NCBI GenBank assembly: GCA_021531865.1
Contig: JAFBIW010000008.1
Location: 1 to 64,000 of the forward strand
Reading direction: 5' to 3'
DNA length: 64,000 bases
Origin: Butyricicoccus pullicaecorum
Lineage (GTDB): Bacteria; Bacillota; Clostridia; Oscillospirales; Butyricicoccaceae
The position numbers and the translations under genes were made by a program. Shown here in pieces: positions 36,311 through 43,870 of this stretch (position 1 is its first letter; each line of letters opens with the position of its first letter). The notes below the pieces were generated by a model. That model was not told where the DNA came from. It made no database searches and was given only the letters and a program-made list of their open reading frames with translations.

Positions 36311-36798
36311 TCCCGTTTGCACACATCCCGGACGGTCCCGGCATTTTGACGGATGGAATTTTGCACCGTCCGTCGAACGGTCGGGCGGGAACGGCTGAAA
36401 ATCGAGCAGTTTTCGGTCTGATTCGAGGGGGTTTCGGGATTCTGCTGATTCTGCGGTTTGTTTTTCGTGCAGACTGCGCAAAAACCCGTCGGTTTCCCCG
36501 GTTCTGTGCCTTTGAACTGCGGAAAATGAAACCAAAGATCGACTGTATGCGGGCAGAAACCGGAGGAAAAGCGGGCAAAATCGTGACCAAACCGGATATG
36601 TGCTTTTTGCACACAAAATAGAATGCACGGGCAGCTCTCCGCAAAATGAACAGGAACGGGAAGAGATTTTCATACAATTCGATGATTTTTCGGAAAAAAG
36701 CGAAAGAGTCTGTGTGACGCACAGAAACCGTGCTATAATGAGTGCAACGACCCGCCGGGCCTGTGTGTCCGGCGGAAAGCACAGGGGAAGTGATCGCT
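36311..36798. other. Divergent intergenic region, hyi-like / lacI-like
   Basis: No gene seen in about 490 bases. Besides the two promoters it shows TGTGC..GCACA words near 36296-36325 and 36599-36616. The middle (36330-36590) has no clear signals. Confidence 0.4.
36709..36739 (+). promoter_or_regulatory. Promoter and operator of the second LacI gene
   Basis: The extended -10 TGC-TATAAT (36731-36739) lies 60 bases ahead of the ATG. Just upstream is the palindrome TCTGTG-TGACG-CACAGA (36709-36725), where a repressor would block the promoter. Confidence 0.7.
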
Positions 36799-37842
36799 AT
36801 GGGCAAACGGCCCACCATCCAGATGGTCGCAGAGCGCGCGGGCGTGTCCCGCGGCACGGTCGACCGCGTCATCAACAACCGTTCCTACGTCCGCGCCGAG
36901 GTGCGCCAGCGCGTGCTGGCCGCCATGCAGGAGCTGGGCTACCTCTCCCCGGCCGCGCGCGCCGCCGCGCAGCCGGTCGAGCAGACCTTCCAGCCGGTCA
37001 AGCTGGGCGTCATCCTGCCCAATTCGTTCGACCACCATTTCCGCACCGAGATCATGCGGGGCGTGGACGCCGCCCGGGAGGAGCTGGCCGATTTCAAGGT
37101 GCAGGTCGAGGTCGCGGCCTGTCAGACCGACATCCCGCGCGAGGCGATCGAGCTGCTGGGCGAGATGACGGCGCGGGGCGTGCAGGGCATCGCGCTGTGC
37201 GCGCTGGATGACGTGGCGATTGCCGCCCGGGTGGACGAGCTGGCCGAGCAGGGCGTGCCGGTCATCACGTTCAACTCCGACCTGCCGACCAGCCGCCGCC
37301 TGTGCTTCATCGGGCAGGACTACCGCCGCAGCGGCCGGATCGCGGCCGAGCTGATGAGCAAGTGCATCCCGCAGGACGCGAAGCTGCTGGCGACAGTCGC
37401 CAATCTGGAGTTCAACGGCCACCGCAGCCGTCTGGACGGCTTCTGCGAGCGGATGCGGGAGAAGGGCTTCGGCGCCGGGCAGATCGAGGTCGTCGAGACC
37501 TTCAACGACTACCACACGACCTACCGCAAGGTGGCCGAGGTCTTGCAGCGCACGCCCGACCTTGCCGCCGTCTATCTGGCCAACCAGTCGGTCGCGGGCG
37601 GGGCGGAGGCCATCCGGGCGGCCGGACGGCAGGGCGAGATCCGGGTCATCTGCCACGACGTTTCGGAGAACACCCGCCGCCTGCTGGGCGAGGGCGTGGT
37701 CGATCTGGCGATCTCGCAGGACATCTACCGGCAGGGCTATCTGCCCCTCGTGCTCCTGCGCGAGCTGCTCCAAAAGGGCAAGCAGCCCGAGCTGAATACT
37801 GCGAGTCCCAACATCTCGATCTACTGCGCGGAGAACGTCTGA
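36799..37842 (+). CDS. LacI-family transcriptional regulator (second)
   Basis: 347 residues. Helix-turn-helix IQMVAERAGVSRGTVDRVIN (about 7-26) with the RVINNRSYVRAEVRQRV hinge side, and a RbsB-like sensor domain (about 65-340, LGVILPNSFDHHFRTEIM, VITFNSDLP). The sensor with 'DYHTTYRKVAEVLQRTPDLAAVY' resembles ribose/sugar binding proteins. The ATG at 36799 has AGGGGAAG upstream. It is divergent from the Hyi-like gene, its probable target. A 16-bp palindrome (37861) follows the stop. Confidence 0.9.
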   Translation: MGKRPTIQMVAERAGVSRGTVDRVINNRSYVRAEVRQRVLAAMQELGYLSPAARAAAQPVEQTFQPVKLGVILPNSFDHHFRTEIMRGVDAAREELADFKVQVEVAACQTDIPREAIELLGEMTARGVQGIALCALDDVAIAARVDELAEQGVPVITFNSDLPTSRRLCFIGQDYRRSGRIAAELMSKCIPQDAKLLATVANLEFNGHRSRLDGFCERMREKGFGAGQIEVVETFNDYHTTYRKVAEVLQRTPDLAAVYLANQSVAGGAEAIRAAGRQGEIRVICHDVSENTRRLLGEGVVDLAISQDIYRQGYLPLVLLRELLQKGKQPELNTASPNISIYCAENV

Positions 37843-37860
37843 GCCGGTCGTTCCGGGAAA

Positions 37861-37876
37861 ATGTGCCCGGGCACAT
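37861..37876. repeat. 16-bp perfect palindrome ATGTGCCCGGGCACAT
   Basis: 18 bases past the lacI stop, identical to the core of the palindrome at 10201-10218. Confidence 0.8.
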
Positions 37877-37981
37877 GGTAAATTCCACCGATTTTGCGGC
37901 TTTATTGATCCAATCCTGCTGTCCTCGCCCTCTTGCACAATTTGTGAGTAATTTTTGGTTATGTTTTGTCGGTTTTGCGTC

Positions 37982-38010
37982 TTGTATTCGATGCGCCAAA
38001 CGATTATGAT
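37982..38010 (+). promoter_or_regulatory. Promoter of the 34-residue gene
   Basis: TTGTAT (37982-37987), 17 bases, TATGAT (38005-38010), 40 bases ahead of the small gene's ATG. Confidence 0.6.
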
Positions 38011-38050
38011 AGTCGCATGGAAATACGAACGAGGGAGGGAACTGGACAGC

Positions 38051-38155
38051 ATGGGCATCTTCATTGAACTGGTCAACGAGATGAACGCGCGCCGCGCGCA
38101 TGGCGAGGCCGCCGTTCGCCGTGCGACCGAGGAGCTGCGCGCTGCCGGCAAGTAA
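38051..38155 (+). CDS. 34-residue orphan protein
   Basis: A small free-standing gene: promoter at 37982, GAGGGAGGG ribosome site 11 bases before the ATG, stop at 38155 and a strong terminator at 38215. The peptide opens MGIFIELVNEMNARRAHGEA and is a charged amphipathic helix rich in Arg, Glu and Ala with a hydrophobic start. I recognise no family. The complete, isolated transcription unit argues for a real product. Confidence 0.55.
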   Translation: MGIFIELVNEMNARRAHGEAAVRRATEELRAAGK

Positions 38156-38214
38156 AAAGGCGGCGACAGACCATACAAACCGCGAATCCCTTCTTCGCAC
38201 GGGGCGAAAGGAAG

Positions 38215-38243
38215 GCGCAGGCCCGAAGGGCCTGCGCTTTTTT
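38215..38243 (+). terminator. Terminator after the small gene
   Basis: GCGCAGGCCC-GAA-GGGCCTGCGC followed by T6. Confidence 0.92.
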
Positions 38244-38259
38244 CGCGCTTTTTCGGGGT

Positions 38260-38288
38260 TTTACATTTCCGCGCGGAAATGCTATAAT
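38260..38288 (+). promoter_or_regulatory. azlCD promoter with palindromic spacer
   Basis: TTTACA (38260-38265), 17 bases, TGC-TATAAT (38283-38288). The spacer is almost wholly the perfect 16-bp palindrome ATTTCCGCGCGGAAAT (38265-38280), which looks like a repressor site. Confidence 0.75.
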
Positions 38289-38339
38289 AACACGGAGCGT
38301 CCGGCAGAGGGACGCACATCTGAAAATCAAAGGAGAGAA

Positions 38340-39065
38340 ATGAAACATATGCGGATGGGAGCCATGGAGTGGTACCGGCGCGGCCTGCGCGACGGCATCC
38401 CGATCGGTCTGGGGTATCTGGCCGTCTCCTTCACGCTGGGCATCGCCGCCCGTTCGGACGGCCTGACGGCGGTGCAGGCCACGGTCATGAGCCTGCTGAA
38501 CCTGACCTCGGCGGGGCAGTTCGCCGGTCTGACGGTCATCGCGGCGGGCGCGTCGTATTTGGAGATGGCGGCGAGCCAGCTCATCATCAACCTGCGGTAT
38601 CTGCTCATGTCGTGCGCGCTGAGTCAGAAGATCGCGCCTGAAACGCCGATGTGGCAGCGCCTCGCGCTGGGCTACACGATCACCGACGAGATTTTCGGCA
38701 TTTCGGTCGGCGCGGCCGACCGGCTGAACCCGTTTTACAGCTTCGGCGCGGTCTCGGTCGCCGCGCCCGGTTGGGCGCTGGGCACCTGTCTGGGCGTCAT
38801 TCTGGGCAACGTCCTGCCCGCGCGCATCGTCAGCGCCCTTTCGGTCGCGCTGTACGCCATGTTCCTCGCGGTCATCCTGCCGCCCGCGCGGCGCAGCCGG
38901 GTGCTGGCCGGGGTGGTCGTCCTGTCGATGGCGGCCAGCCTGCTGTTTTCCCGCCTGCCTGTCCTGTCGGCGGTCTCGTCCGGTATGAAGATTATCGTGC
39001 TGACCGTCCTGATCGCGGGCGGCGCGGCCCTGCTGTTCCCGGTCAAGGAGGAAGCCGATGCGTAA
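38340..39065 (+). CDS. azlC: AzlC family branched-chain amino acid exporter subunit
   Basis: 241 residues, about seven membrane helices. The opening RRGLRDGIPIGLGYLAVSFT and ASQLIINLRYLLMSCALS match AzlC/YgaZ, which with AzlD/YgaH exports branched-chain amino acids. AAAGGAGAG precedes the ATG at 38340. The azlD gene overlaps its end by eight bases, as is usual for the pair. Confidence 0.92.
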   Translation: MKHMRMGAMEWYRRGLRDGIPIGLGYLAVSFTLGIAARSDGLTAVQATVMSLLNLTSAGQFAGLTVIAAGASYLEMAASQLIINLRYLLMSCALSQKIAPETPMWQRLALGYTITDEIFGISVGAADRLNPFYSFGAVSVAAPGWALGTCLGVILGNVLPARIVSALSVALYAMFLAVILPPARRSRVLAGVVVLSMAASLLFSRLPVLSAVSSGMKIIVLTVLIAGGAALLFPVKEEADA

Positions 39066-39363
39066 CGTTTATCTGTACATTCTGGTCATGGCGGCGGTCA
39101 CCTACCTCATTCGCGTCCTGCCCCTGACCCTGATCCGGCGGGAGATCAAGAACACCTTCCTGCGCTCGTTTTTGTACTACGTGCCCTATGTCACGCTGGC
39201 GGTCATGACCTTCCCGGCCATTCTGGACGCGACCGGGAGCACGGTCTCGGCCGCGGCCGGTCTGCTGGCCGCCGCCCTGCTCGCGTGGTACGGCGCAAGC
39301 CTGTTTCAGGTCGCCTGCGCGGCCTGCGCGGTCGTCTTTGTGATCGAGCTGATCATTTTATAA
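39058..39363 (+). CDS. azlD: AzlD family branched-chain amino acid exporter subunit
   Basis: 101 residues, four membrane helices, with TYLIRVLPLTL near the start and FLYYVPYVTLAVMTFPAIL in the middle, as in AzlD proteins. It is the small partner of AzlC and overlaps its gene. A hairpin terminator shared with the convergent fur-family gene follows (39383-39418). Confidence 0.9.
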   Translation: MRNVYLYILVMAAVTYLIRVLPLTLIRREIKNTFLRSFLYYVPYVTLAVMTFPAILDATGSTVSAAAGLLAAALLAWYGASLFQVACAACAVVFVIELIIL

Positions 39364-39382
39364 CAGAATATCGAATGATAAC

Positions 39383-39418
39383 AAAAAAACGAACTGCCGA
39401 TGGGCGGTTCGTTTTTTT
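39383..39418. terminator. Bidirectional terminator between azlD and the Fur-family gene
   Basis: AAAAAAACGAAC..GTTCGTTTTTTT with a GCC/GGC inner stem. Confidence 0.85.
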
Positions 39419-39430
39419 CATGGGTTTTTG

Positions 39431-39817
39431 TCACGACGGCGCGTGCTTTTTTGCGGCGCAGGCCGGACACACGCCGCGCGCGACCAGCGTGTAGCGCTTG
39501 ACCTCCATGCCGGAGGCCGCGCCGATCATGTCCTTCAGATCAACCGGCAGGGTAAAGTCGAACAGCCGGCCGCAGGTCTCGCAGACCAGATGGTCGTGCG
39601 GGTCGAGCTGCCAGTCGAAGCGGTCGGACATACCGGGCATGGACAGCTTGCGGATCTCACCGGCCTCGGCGAGGAAATTCAGGTTGCGGTAAACGGTAGC
39701 CAGCGAGATGGTCGGCATTTTGGGCCGGATGGCCTGAAACAGCTCATCTGCCGTGGGATGGCTGTCAATTGCGCGGATCGTTTCCAAAATGATCTGCCGT
39801 TGTTTGGTTTGGATCAT
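39431..39817 (-). CDS. Fur-family regulator, PerR-like
   Basis: 128 residues. Winged helix (about 5-75, with AIRPKMPTISLATVYRNLNF) and a C-terminal metal domain with DPHDHLVCETCG and CPAC, the structural zinc site with two CxxC pairs. Among Fur proteins the short length and the HDHL pattern suit PerR, the peroxide sensor, though Fur or Zur cannot be excluded. GGGAGGG lies six bases ahead of the ATG at 39817; the longer frame upstream lacks such a site. Confidence 0.88.
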   Translation of the reverse strand: MIQTKQRQIILETIRAIDSHPTADELFQAIRPKMPTISLATVYRNLNFLAEAGEIRKLSMPGMSDRFDWQLDPHDHLVCETCGRLFDFTLPVDLKDMIGAASGMEVKRYTLVARGVCPACAAKKHAPS

Positions 39818-39939
39818 GGCAAACCCTCCCTGCAAAGTTGTCATTTCTGCGCGGGCAGAGCGGCCCGCGGTCATCTTCTGGTCTCATTATAACGGAAGCG
39901 GGACGGAATGTAAACCATTCTCGTATAGATTTTCAAAAA

Positions 39940-40635
39940 TTATTTTTCGCCGGCGGGCGGTTCGGCCTGTGCGGGGGCGGAATCCGCCTGCGCGGCGGCG
40001 TCCTTGGCGTTCAGGCGGCGTTCGTTGGCGTAGACGCGGTGCTCCAGACGGCACAGCTCCTGCGAGAGCGGGTCGGGCATGTGGATCTGGTCGAGGTCGA
40101 AGGAGGGCACGCGCTGACCGTCGATCTTGACGACGCGGGCCTTCATGCCGACGACGGTGGAGTTGGGCGGAACCTCCTGCAGGACGACGGCGTTCGCGCC
40201 GATGCGGGAGTTATTGCCGACGGTGAAGGGGCCGAGCACCTTGGCGCCGGTCGAGATGAGGACGTTGTCGCCGATGGTGGGATGGCGCTTGCCGGTGTCC
40301 TTGCCGGTGCCGCCCAGGGTGACGCCGTGGTAGATCGTGCAGTAGTCGCCGATCTCGGCGGTCTCACCGATGACGATGCCCATGCCGTGGTCGATGAACA
40401 GGCCGCGGCCGATGGTCGCGCCCGGGTGGATCTCAACGCCGGTCATCGTGCGGGCGAATTGGGAGATCATGCGGGCGAGGAAAAAGCGCTTGTGGAGGTA
40501 GAGCCAGTGGGTCAGGCGGTGGTAGATGACGGCGTGGAAGCCGGGATAGAGCAGGAAGACCTCGGCGGTCGAGCGGGCGGCCGGGTCACGGTCGCGGATC
40601 GAGCGCGCGTCTTCGATGAGGTCGCGGAGAAACAT
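39940..40635 (-). CDS. cysE: Serine O-acetyltransferase
   Basis: 231 residues. The left-handed beta-helix hexapeptide part (about 65-165, with [20 protein letters not shown] and [20 protein letters not shown]) carries the catalytic His/Asp. It makes O-acetylserine for cysteine synthesis and is the short Firmicutes form. A low-complexity Ala/Gln/Pro tail (about 205-231) is unusual but unstructured. No cysK nearby. No T-box or SAM leader is visible in the 50 bases upstream. Confidence 0.93.
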   Translation of the reverse strand: MFLRDLIEDARSIRDRDPAARSTAEVFLLYPGFHAVIYHRLTHWLYLHKRFFLARMISQFARTMTGVEIHPGATIGRGLFIDHGMGIVIGETAEIGDYCTIYHGVTLGGTGKDTGKRHPTIGDNVLISTGAKVLGPFTVGNNSRIGANAVVLQEVPPNSTVVGMKARVVKIDGQRVPSFDLDQIHMPDPLSQELCRLEHRVYANERRLNAKDAAAQADSAPAQAEPPAGEK

Positions 40636-40684
40636 ATAAAAAATACCTTCTTTGGGAATTGGAAAAATGGTGGAAAGGGGAAAC

Positions 40685-41866
40685 TCAGCCGATCAGGGCG
40701 GCCAGCTCGTCGCCGGCCTGCATGGCGCGGGCGCGGTAGTCCGGCATGATCCCGGTCAGCCGGGCGCGGATCTCGTCCTCGTGCGCCATGAGCCAGTCGA
40801 AGGCGGCGGTCAGCTCACCCGGGCGGCGCAGCTCCTGCACGGGCAGGACGTAGTGCTCGTAGGAGCCGAACAGATCCTGCGCGATGCCCTTGGCCTTGAC
40901 CGAGTAGCCCACGACCAGGGTGGGCACGCAGGAGGAGTAGGCCGCGATGGTCGAGTGGGTGCGCGCGCCGACGAAGCAGCGCAGGCGGGCGATATAGCCC
41001 TTCAGCTCGCGGCAGCCCGCGTCCTCGATCAGCACGACCCGGCCGGTGTCCTTGAACTGCTCGTACAGGCGGCGCAGGGGCTCGCGGTCGTCGTTGTAGC
41101 TCCAGACGACGTGCGGGATGAGGGCGACGGCCATGTCGGTGTCTTTCAGAATATGCTCAATGAGGGCGACATAGTTCGCCATTGTCGCGCCGCCCTGCTC
41201 CTCGTTCGAGATGATCATGGGCGAAACGTTGATGCCGACCGTGTTGCCCGGCCGGAAGCCCGCGGGCAGGGGCTTTTCGATGGTCTCGAGGGTGAAGGCC
41301 GGGTCGGGGATCAGGCGCACCTTCCCGCCCAGACCGGCCTCGGTCAGCGCGTCCGCCGAGATCGACTCGCGCACGCAGAGCACGTCGAAGTAGTCGAGCT
41401 GGGCGGTGAAGACGGGATCGAGGTCGCGCGGCTCGATCGAGCAGCCCCAGAGCAGCATTTTCGCGCCCTGCTTGCGCAGCGCGCGGTCGGTCGGCCAGAA
41501 CTGCTGCCCCTTGTTGTAGCAGTAGTTGTCGCCGCCCACCGCGACGACCGCGTCGCACTCCTTCGCCAGCCGCAGACAGGTCTTTTCGGTCAGGAATTTG
41601 TCCTGAAGCGCCTTGGAATGGGTGACGCGCTTGTCGAACTGGTACACGAACCAGGCGGGGGAGAAGCGGCGGAGCACCTGATCGTTCTGCACGATCGCGT
41701 CCACCGCGCCGTCCATGCCGCAGGCGTGATCCTCGCGCGGGGCGTAGGAGCACAGGGTGACGGCTGCGCCGGTCTTTTCCTTCGTGATGGCGGAGATCGT
41801 CCGGATGAGCGCCTCGCAGCCGTGGTTCAGGCTGCCGCCGTGCTCATAAAGCATTACTTTTTTCAC
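40685..41866 (-). CDS. Polysaccharide pyruvyl transferase family protein
   Basis: 393 residues. The PF04230-type core is visible: [18 protein letters not shown] at the start, [40 protein letters not shown] and [16 protein letters not shown] at the C-terminal lobe. Members add pyruvyl ketals to wall or capsule sugars (CsaB), which in some bacteria form the anchor for SLH domains; the large SLH protein at 21040 would need such an anchor. Chosen start is GTG at 41866, eight bases after AGAGGG. Confidence 0.82.
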   Translation of the reverse strand: MKKVMLYEHGGSLNHGCEALIRTISAITKEKTGAAVTLCSYAPREDHACGMDGAVDAIVQNDQVLRRFSPAWFVYQFDKRVTHSKALQDKFLTEKTCLRLAKECDAVVAVGGDNYCYNKGQQFWPTDRALRKQGAKMLLWGCSIEPRDLDPVFTAQLDYFDVLCVRESISADALTEAGLGGKVRLIPDPAFTLETIEKPLPAGFRPGNTVGINVSPMIISNEEQGGATMANYVALIEHILKDTDMAVALIPHVVWSYNDDREPLRRLYEQFKDTGRVVLIEDAGCRELKGYIARLRCFVGARTHSTIAAYSSCVPTLVVGYSVKAKGIAQDLFGSYEHYVLPVQELRRPGELTAAFDWLMAHEDEIRARLTGIMPDYRARAMQAGDELAALIG

Positions 41867-41984
41867 GTTCACTACCCTCTGTATCACATAATTTCAGTCT
41901 GTTTTTATGATTTAAAAGAAAAAAGAGATATTATATATAGTCTAAAAGATTTGCACCCGTTTGTCAAACGAAAACCTGCACAGT

Positions 41985-42013
41985 TTGACAGGCGCATCCC
42001 CTTCTGTTATCAT
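41985..42013 (+). promoter_or_regulatory. Promoter of trmN6-rsmI
   Basis: TTGACA (41985-41990), 17 bases, TATCAT (42008-42013), 43 bases ahead of the ATG at 42056. Confidence 0.75.
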
Positions 42014-42055
42014 GAAAACCGTATAAGATTATTTTTCCGGGAGAGGGGGACTTTC

Positions 42056-42805
42056 ATGCGCACGGCCGAACGCCTGCCGAACGGGCTGACGCTCTATCAG
42101 GACGACCGGTTTTTCAAGCTCGGGCAGGATTCCGTCCTGCTCTCGGCCTTCGCGCGTATCCCGCGCCGCGCCCGGGTGCTCGATCTGGGCTGTGGGACGG
42201 GGGCGCTCGCCCTCCTGTGCTGGCGGGATGACCTGACCGTCACCGGCCTTGAGCTGCAGCCCGGCCCGGCGGCGCTCTTCCACGAATCCATCGCGGCCAA
42301 CGGCCTGCAAAACGTGACCGTCTGCGAGGGCGACCTGCGCGATATCCGCGCACACATCCCGCACGGCAGCATGGACTACGTCGTCTGCAACCCGCCCTAT
42401 TTCGCGGTCGGGACGGGGAAGGACGCGGCGGGCGCGGCCCGCGCCGCCGCACGGCAGGACGGGGAAGCGGGGCTGGACGACGTGGCGCGGGCGATCGCAT
42501 GGGCGCTGCCCACGGGCGGACGGTGCGCACTGGTCTTCCGTCCCGAGCGGCTCTGCCCTCTGCTCGACGCCCTGCGCGCCCGGCGGCTGACGCCCAAGCG
42601 GATGCGCTTTGTCCACCAGTCGGCGGTCAAGCCGCCCTCGGCCGTGCTCGTCGCCTGCCGCAAGGACGGCGCGGACGGCCTCACCGTCGAGCCGCCCCTG
42701 CTCGTGCGGGACGAATCGGGCGCGCTGACCGCCGAATACCGCGCGATCTACGGCTTTCCCGAAACGATGGAAAAAGTCGAGAAAAACACGTTTTCAGAGG
42801 TGTAA
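42056..42805 (+). CDS. tRNA1(Val) adenine N6-methyltransferase family protein (YabB/TrmN6)
   Basis: 249 residues. SAM-binding loop VLDLGCGTGALALL (about 42-55) and the adenine methyltransferase motif VCNPPYF (about 117-123). The N-terminal DRFFKLGQDSVLLSAFA is the TrmN6/YabB hallmark. It methylates A37 of a tRNA. The gene order YabB then RsmI matches Bacillus (yabB, yabC). The open frame extends far upstream but the GAGAGGGGG site fixes the ATG at 42056. Confidence 0.88.
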   Translation: MRTAERLPNGLTLYQDDRFFKLGQDSVLLSAFARIPRRARVLDLGCGTGALALLCWRDDLTVTGLELQPGPAALFHESIAANGLQNVTVCEGDLRDIRAHIPHGSMDYVVCNPPYFAVGTGKDAAGAARAAARQDGEAGLDDVARAIAWALPTGGRCALVFRPERLCPLLDALRARRLTPKRMRFVHQSAVKPPSAVLVACRKDGADGLTVEPPLLVRDESGALTAEYRAIYGFPETMEKVEKNTFSEV

Positions 42806-42808
42806 CAT

Positions 42809-43663
42809 ATGGCTTTTGGAACTTTATATCTGGTTGCCACCCCGATCGGCAACCTGAACGATTTCTCCCCCCGCGCCCGGCAGACCCTGTCCGAGGTCGA
42901 CTTCATCGCGGCCGAGGACACCCGGGTCACCCGCAAGCTGATGACCGCGCTCGACCTGCCGGCGAAGCCCCTCGTCAGCTACTATGAGCACAACCGCCGC
43001 CAGCGCGGCGAGGAAATCCTCGCCCGCCTGCTGGCGGGCGAATCCTGCGCTCTCGTGACCGACGCGGGCACGCCCGCCGTCTCCGACCCGGGCGAGGATC
43101 TCGTCGCCCTGTGCGCCCCCGCCGGGGTGCCGGTCATCCCGGTGCCCGGCTGCTGCGCCGCCGTCTGCGCCCTCGCGGCCTCCGGCCTGCCGACCGGCCG
43201 CTGGTGCTTCGAGGGCTTTCTTTCGGTCAATAAAAAGGCCAGAAGGGAGCATTTGGACAGCTTAAAGGGCGAAAAACGTTCGATGATCTTCTACGAAGCG
43301 CCCCACAAGCTGCGGCAGACGCTGGACGATCTCGCCGCCGCCTTCGGCGCGGCGCGCCCGGTCTCGCTCTCGCGGGAGCTGACCAAGCTGCACGAGGAGA
43401 CCCTGCGCATGACGCTGGGCGAGGCGGTCGCCTACTTCGCGGAGACGCCGCCGCGCGGGGAGTTCGTGCTCATCGTCGCGGGTGCGCCCGACCTGCCGGA
43501 CGCGGACGGGGCGGATGACCGGATGGCGCGTGCGCTCGCGGCCGTCGCCCGCCGCATCGAGGCGGGCGAGACCCTCAAGGACGCGGTCAAGATGGTCTCG
43601 GCCGACCTCGGCGTCAAGAAAAACGCGCTTTATGCCCTCGCATTGGACGAAAATAAGGATTAA
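42809..43663 (+). CDS. rsmI: 16S rRNA (cytidine1402-2'-O)-methyltransferase
   Basis: 284 residues of the tetrapyrrole-methylase fold. LYLVATPIGNLNDFSPRA, FIAAEDTRVTRKL, VTDAGTPAVSDPG and GRWCFEGFL are family signatures. It methylates C1402 in the ribosomal P-site. It begins three bases after the upstream stop, so both are co-translated. Terminator at 43671. Confidence 0.94.
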   Translation: MAFGTLYLVATPIGNLNDFSPRARQTLSEVDFIAAEDTRVTRKLMTALDLPAKPLVSYYEHNRRQRGEEILARLLAGESCALVTDAGTPAVSDPGEDLVALCAPAGVPVIPVPGCCAAVCALAASGLPTGRWCFEGFLSVNKKARREHLDSLKGEKRSMIFYEAPHKLRQTLDDLAAAFGAARPVSLSRELTKLHEETLRMTLGEAVAYFAETPPRGEFVLIVAGAPDLPDADGADDRMARALAAVARRIEAGETLKDAVKMVSADLGVKKNALYALALDENKD

Positions 43664-43670
43664 CCATCCA

Positions 43671-43704
43671 AAAAAAAGAGTCTCCCTCGGGAGACTCTTT
43701 TTTT
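43671..43704. terminator. Bidirectional terminator between rsmI and the ygiQ-like gene
   Basis: AAAAAGAGTCTCCC-T-CGGGAGACTCTTTTT-type stem with A and T runs on both sides. Confidence 0.9.
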
Positions 43705-43732
43705 GTTCCACAGATCGTGCTCCGCGCCGTGC

Positions 43733-43870
43733 TCAGCGCTTCCGCCCCTTCCTGGGGCCGACCGTTCTGCGCGGGGCTTCGTGCTCAGCCGGTCTGCCGC
43801 CGTGCTTGGGCGGGCGCCCACCGTGCTCAGCCTTGCGTCCGCCGTGCTCAGGCCGGGTCTTTCCGTGCTC
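43733..43870 (-). repeat. Coding repeats for (K/R)xEHGG in the ygiQ-like tail
   Basis: Units built on GCTGAGCACGG are repeated in frame about every 21-24 bases, giving AEHG, PEHG and PKHG peptides. Nearby copies extend to about 43930. Confidence 0.75.

Noticed and set aside
39940-40684. Search for a T-box or SAM leader upstream of cysE
   Set aside because: Only about 50 bases separate it from the next gene and no specifier or antiterminator structure is visible.
40652-42055. Long upstream extension of the trmN6 frame
   Set aside because: The extension runs antisense through the pyruvyltransferase-like gene; the SD-led ATG at 42056 gives the full methyltransferase.
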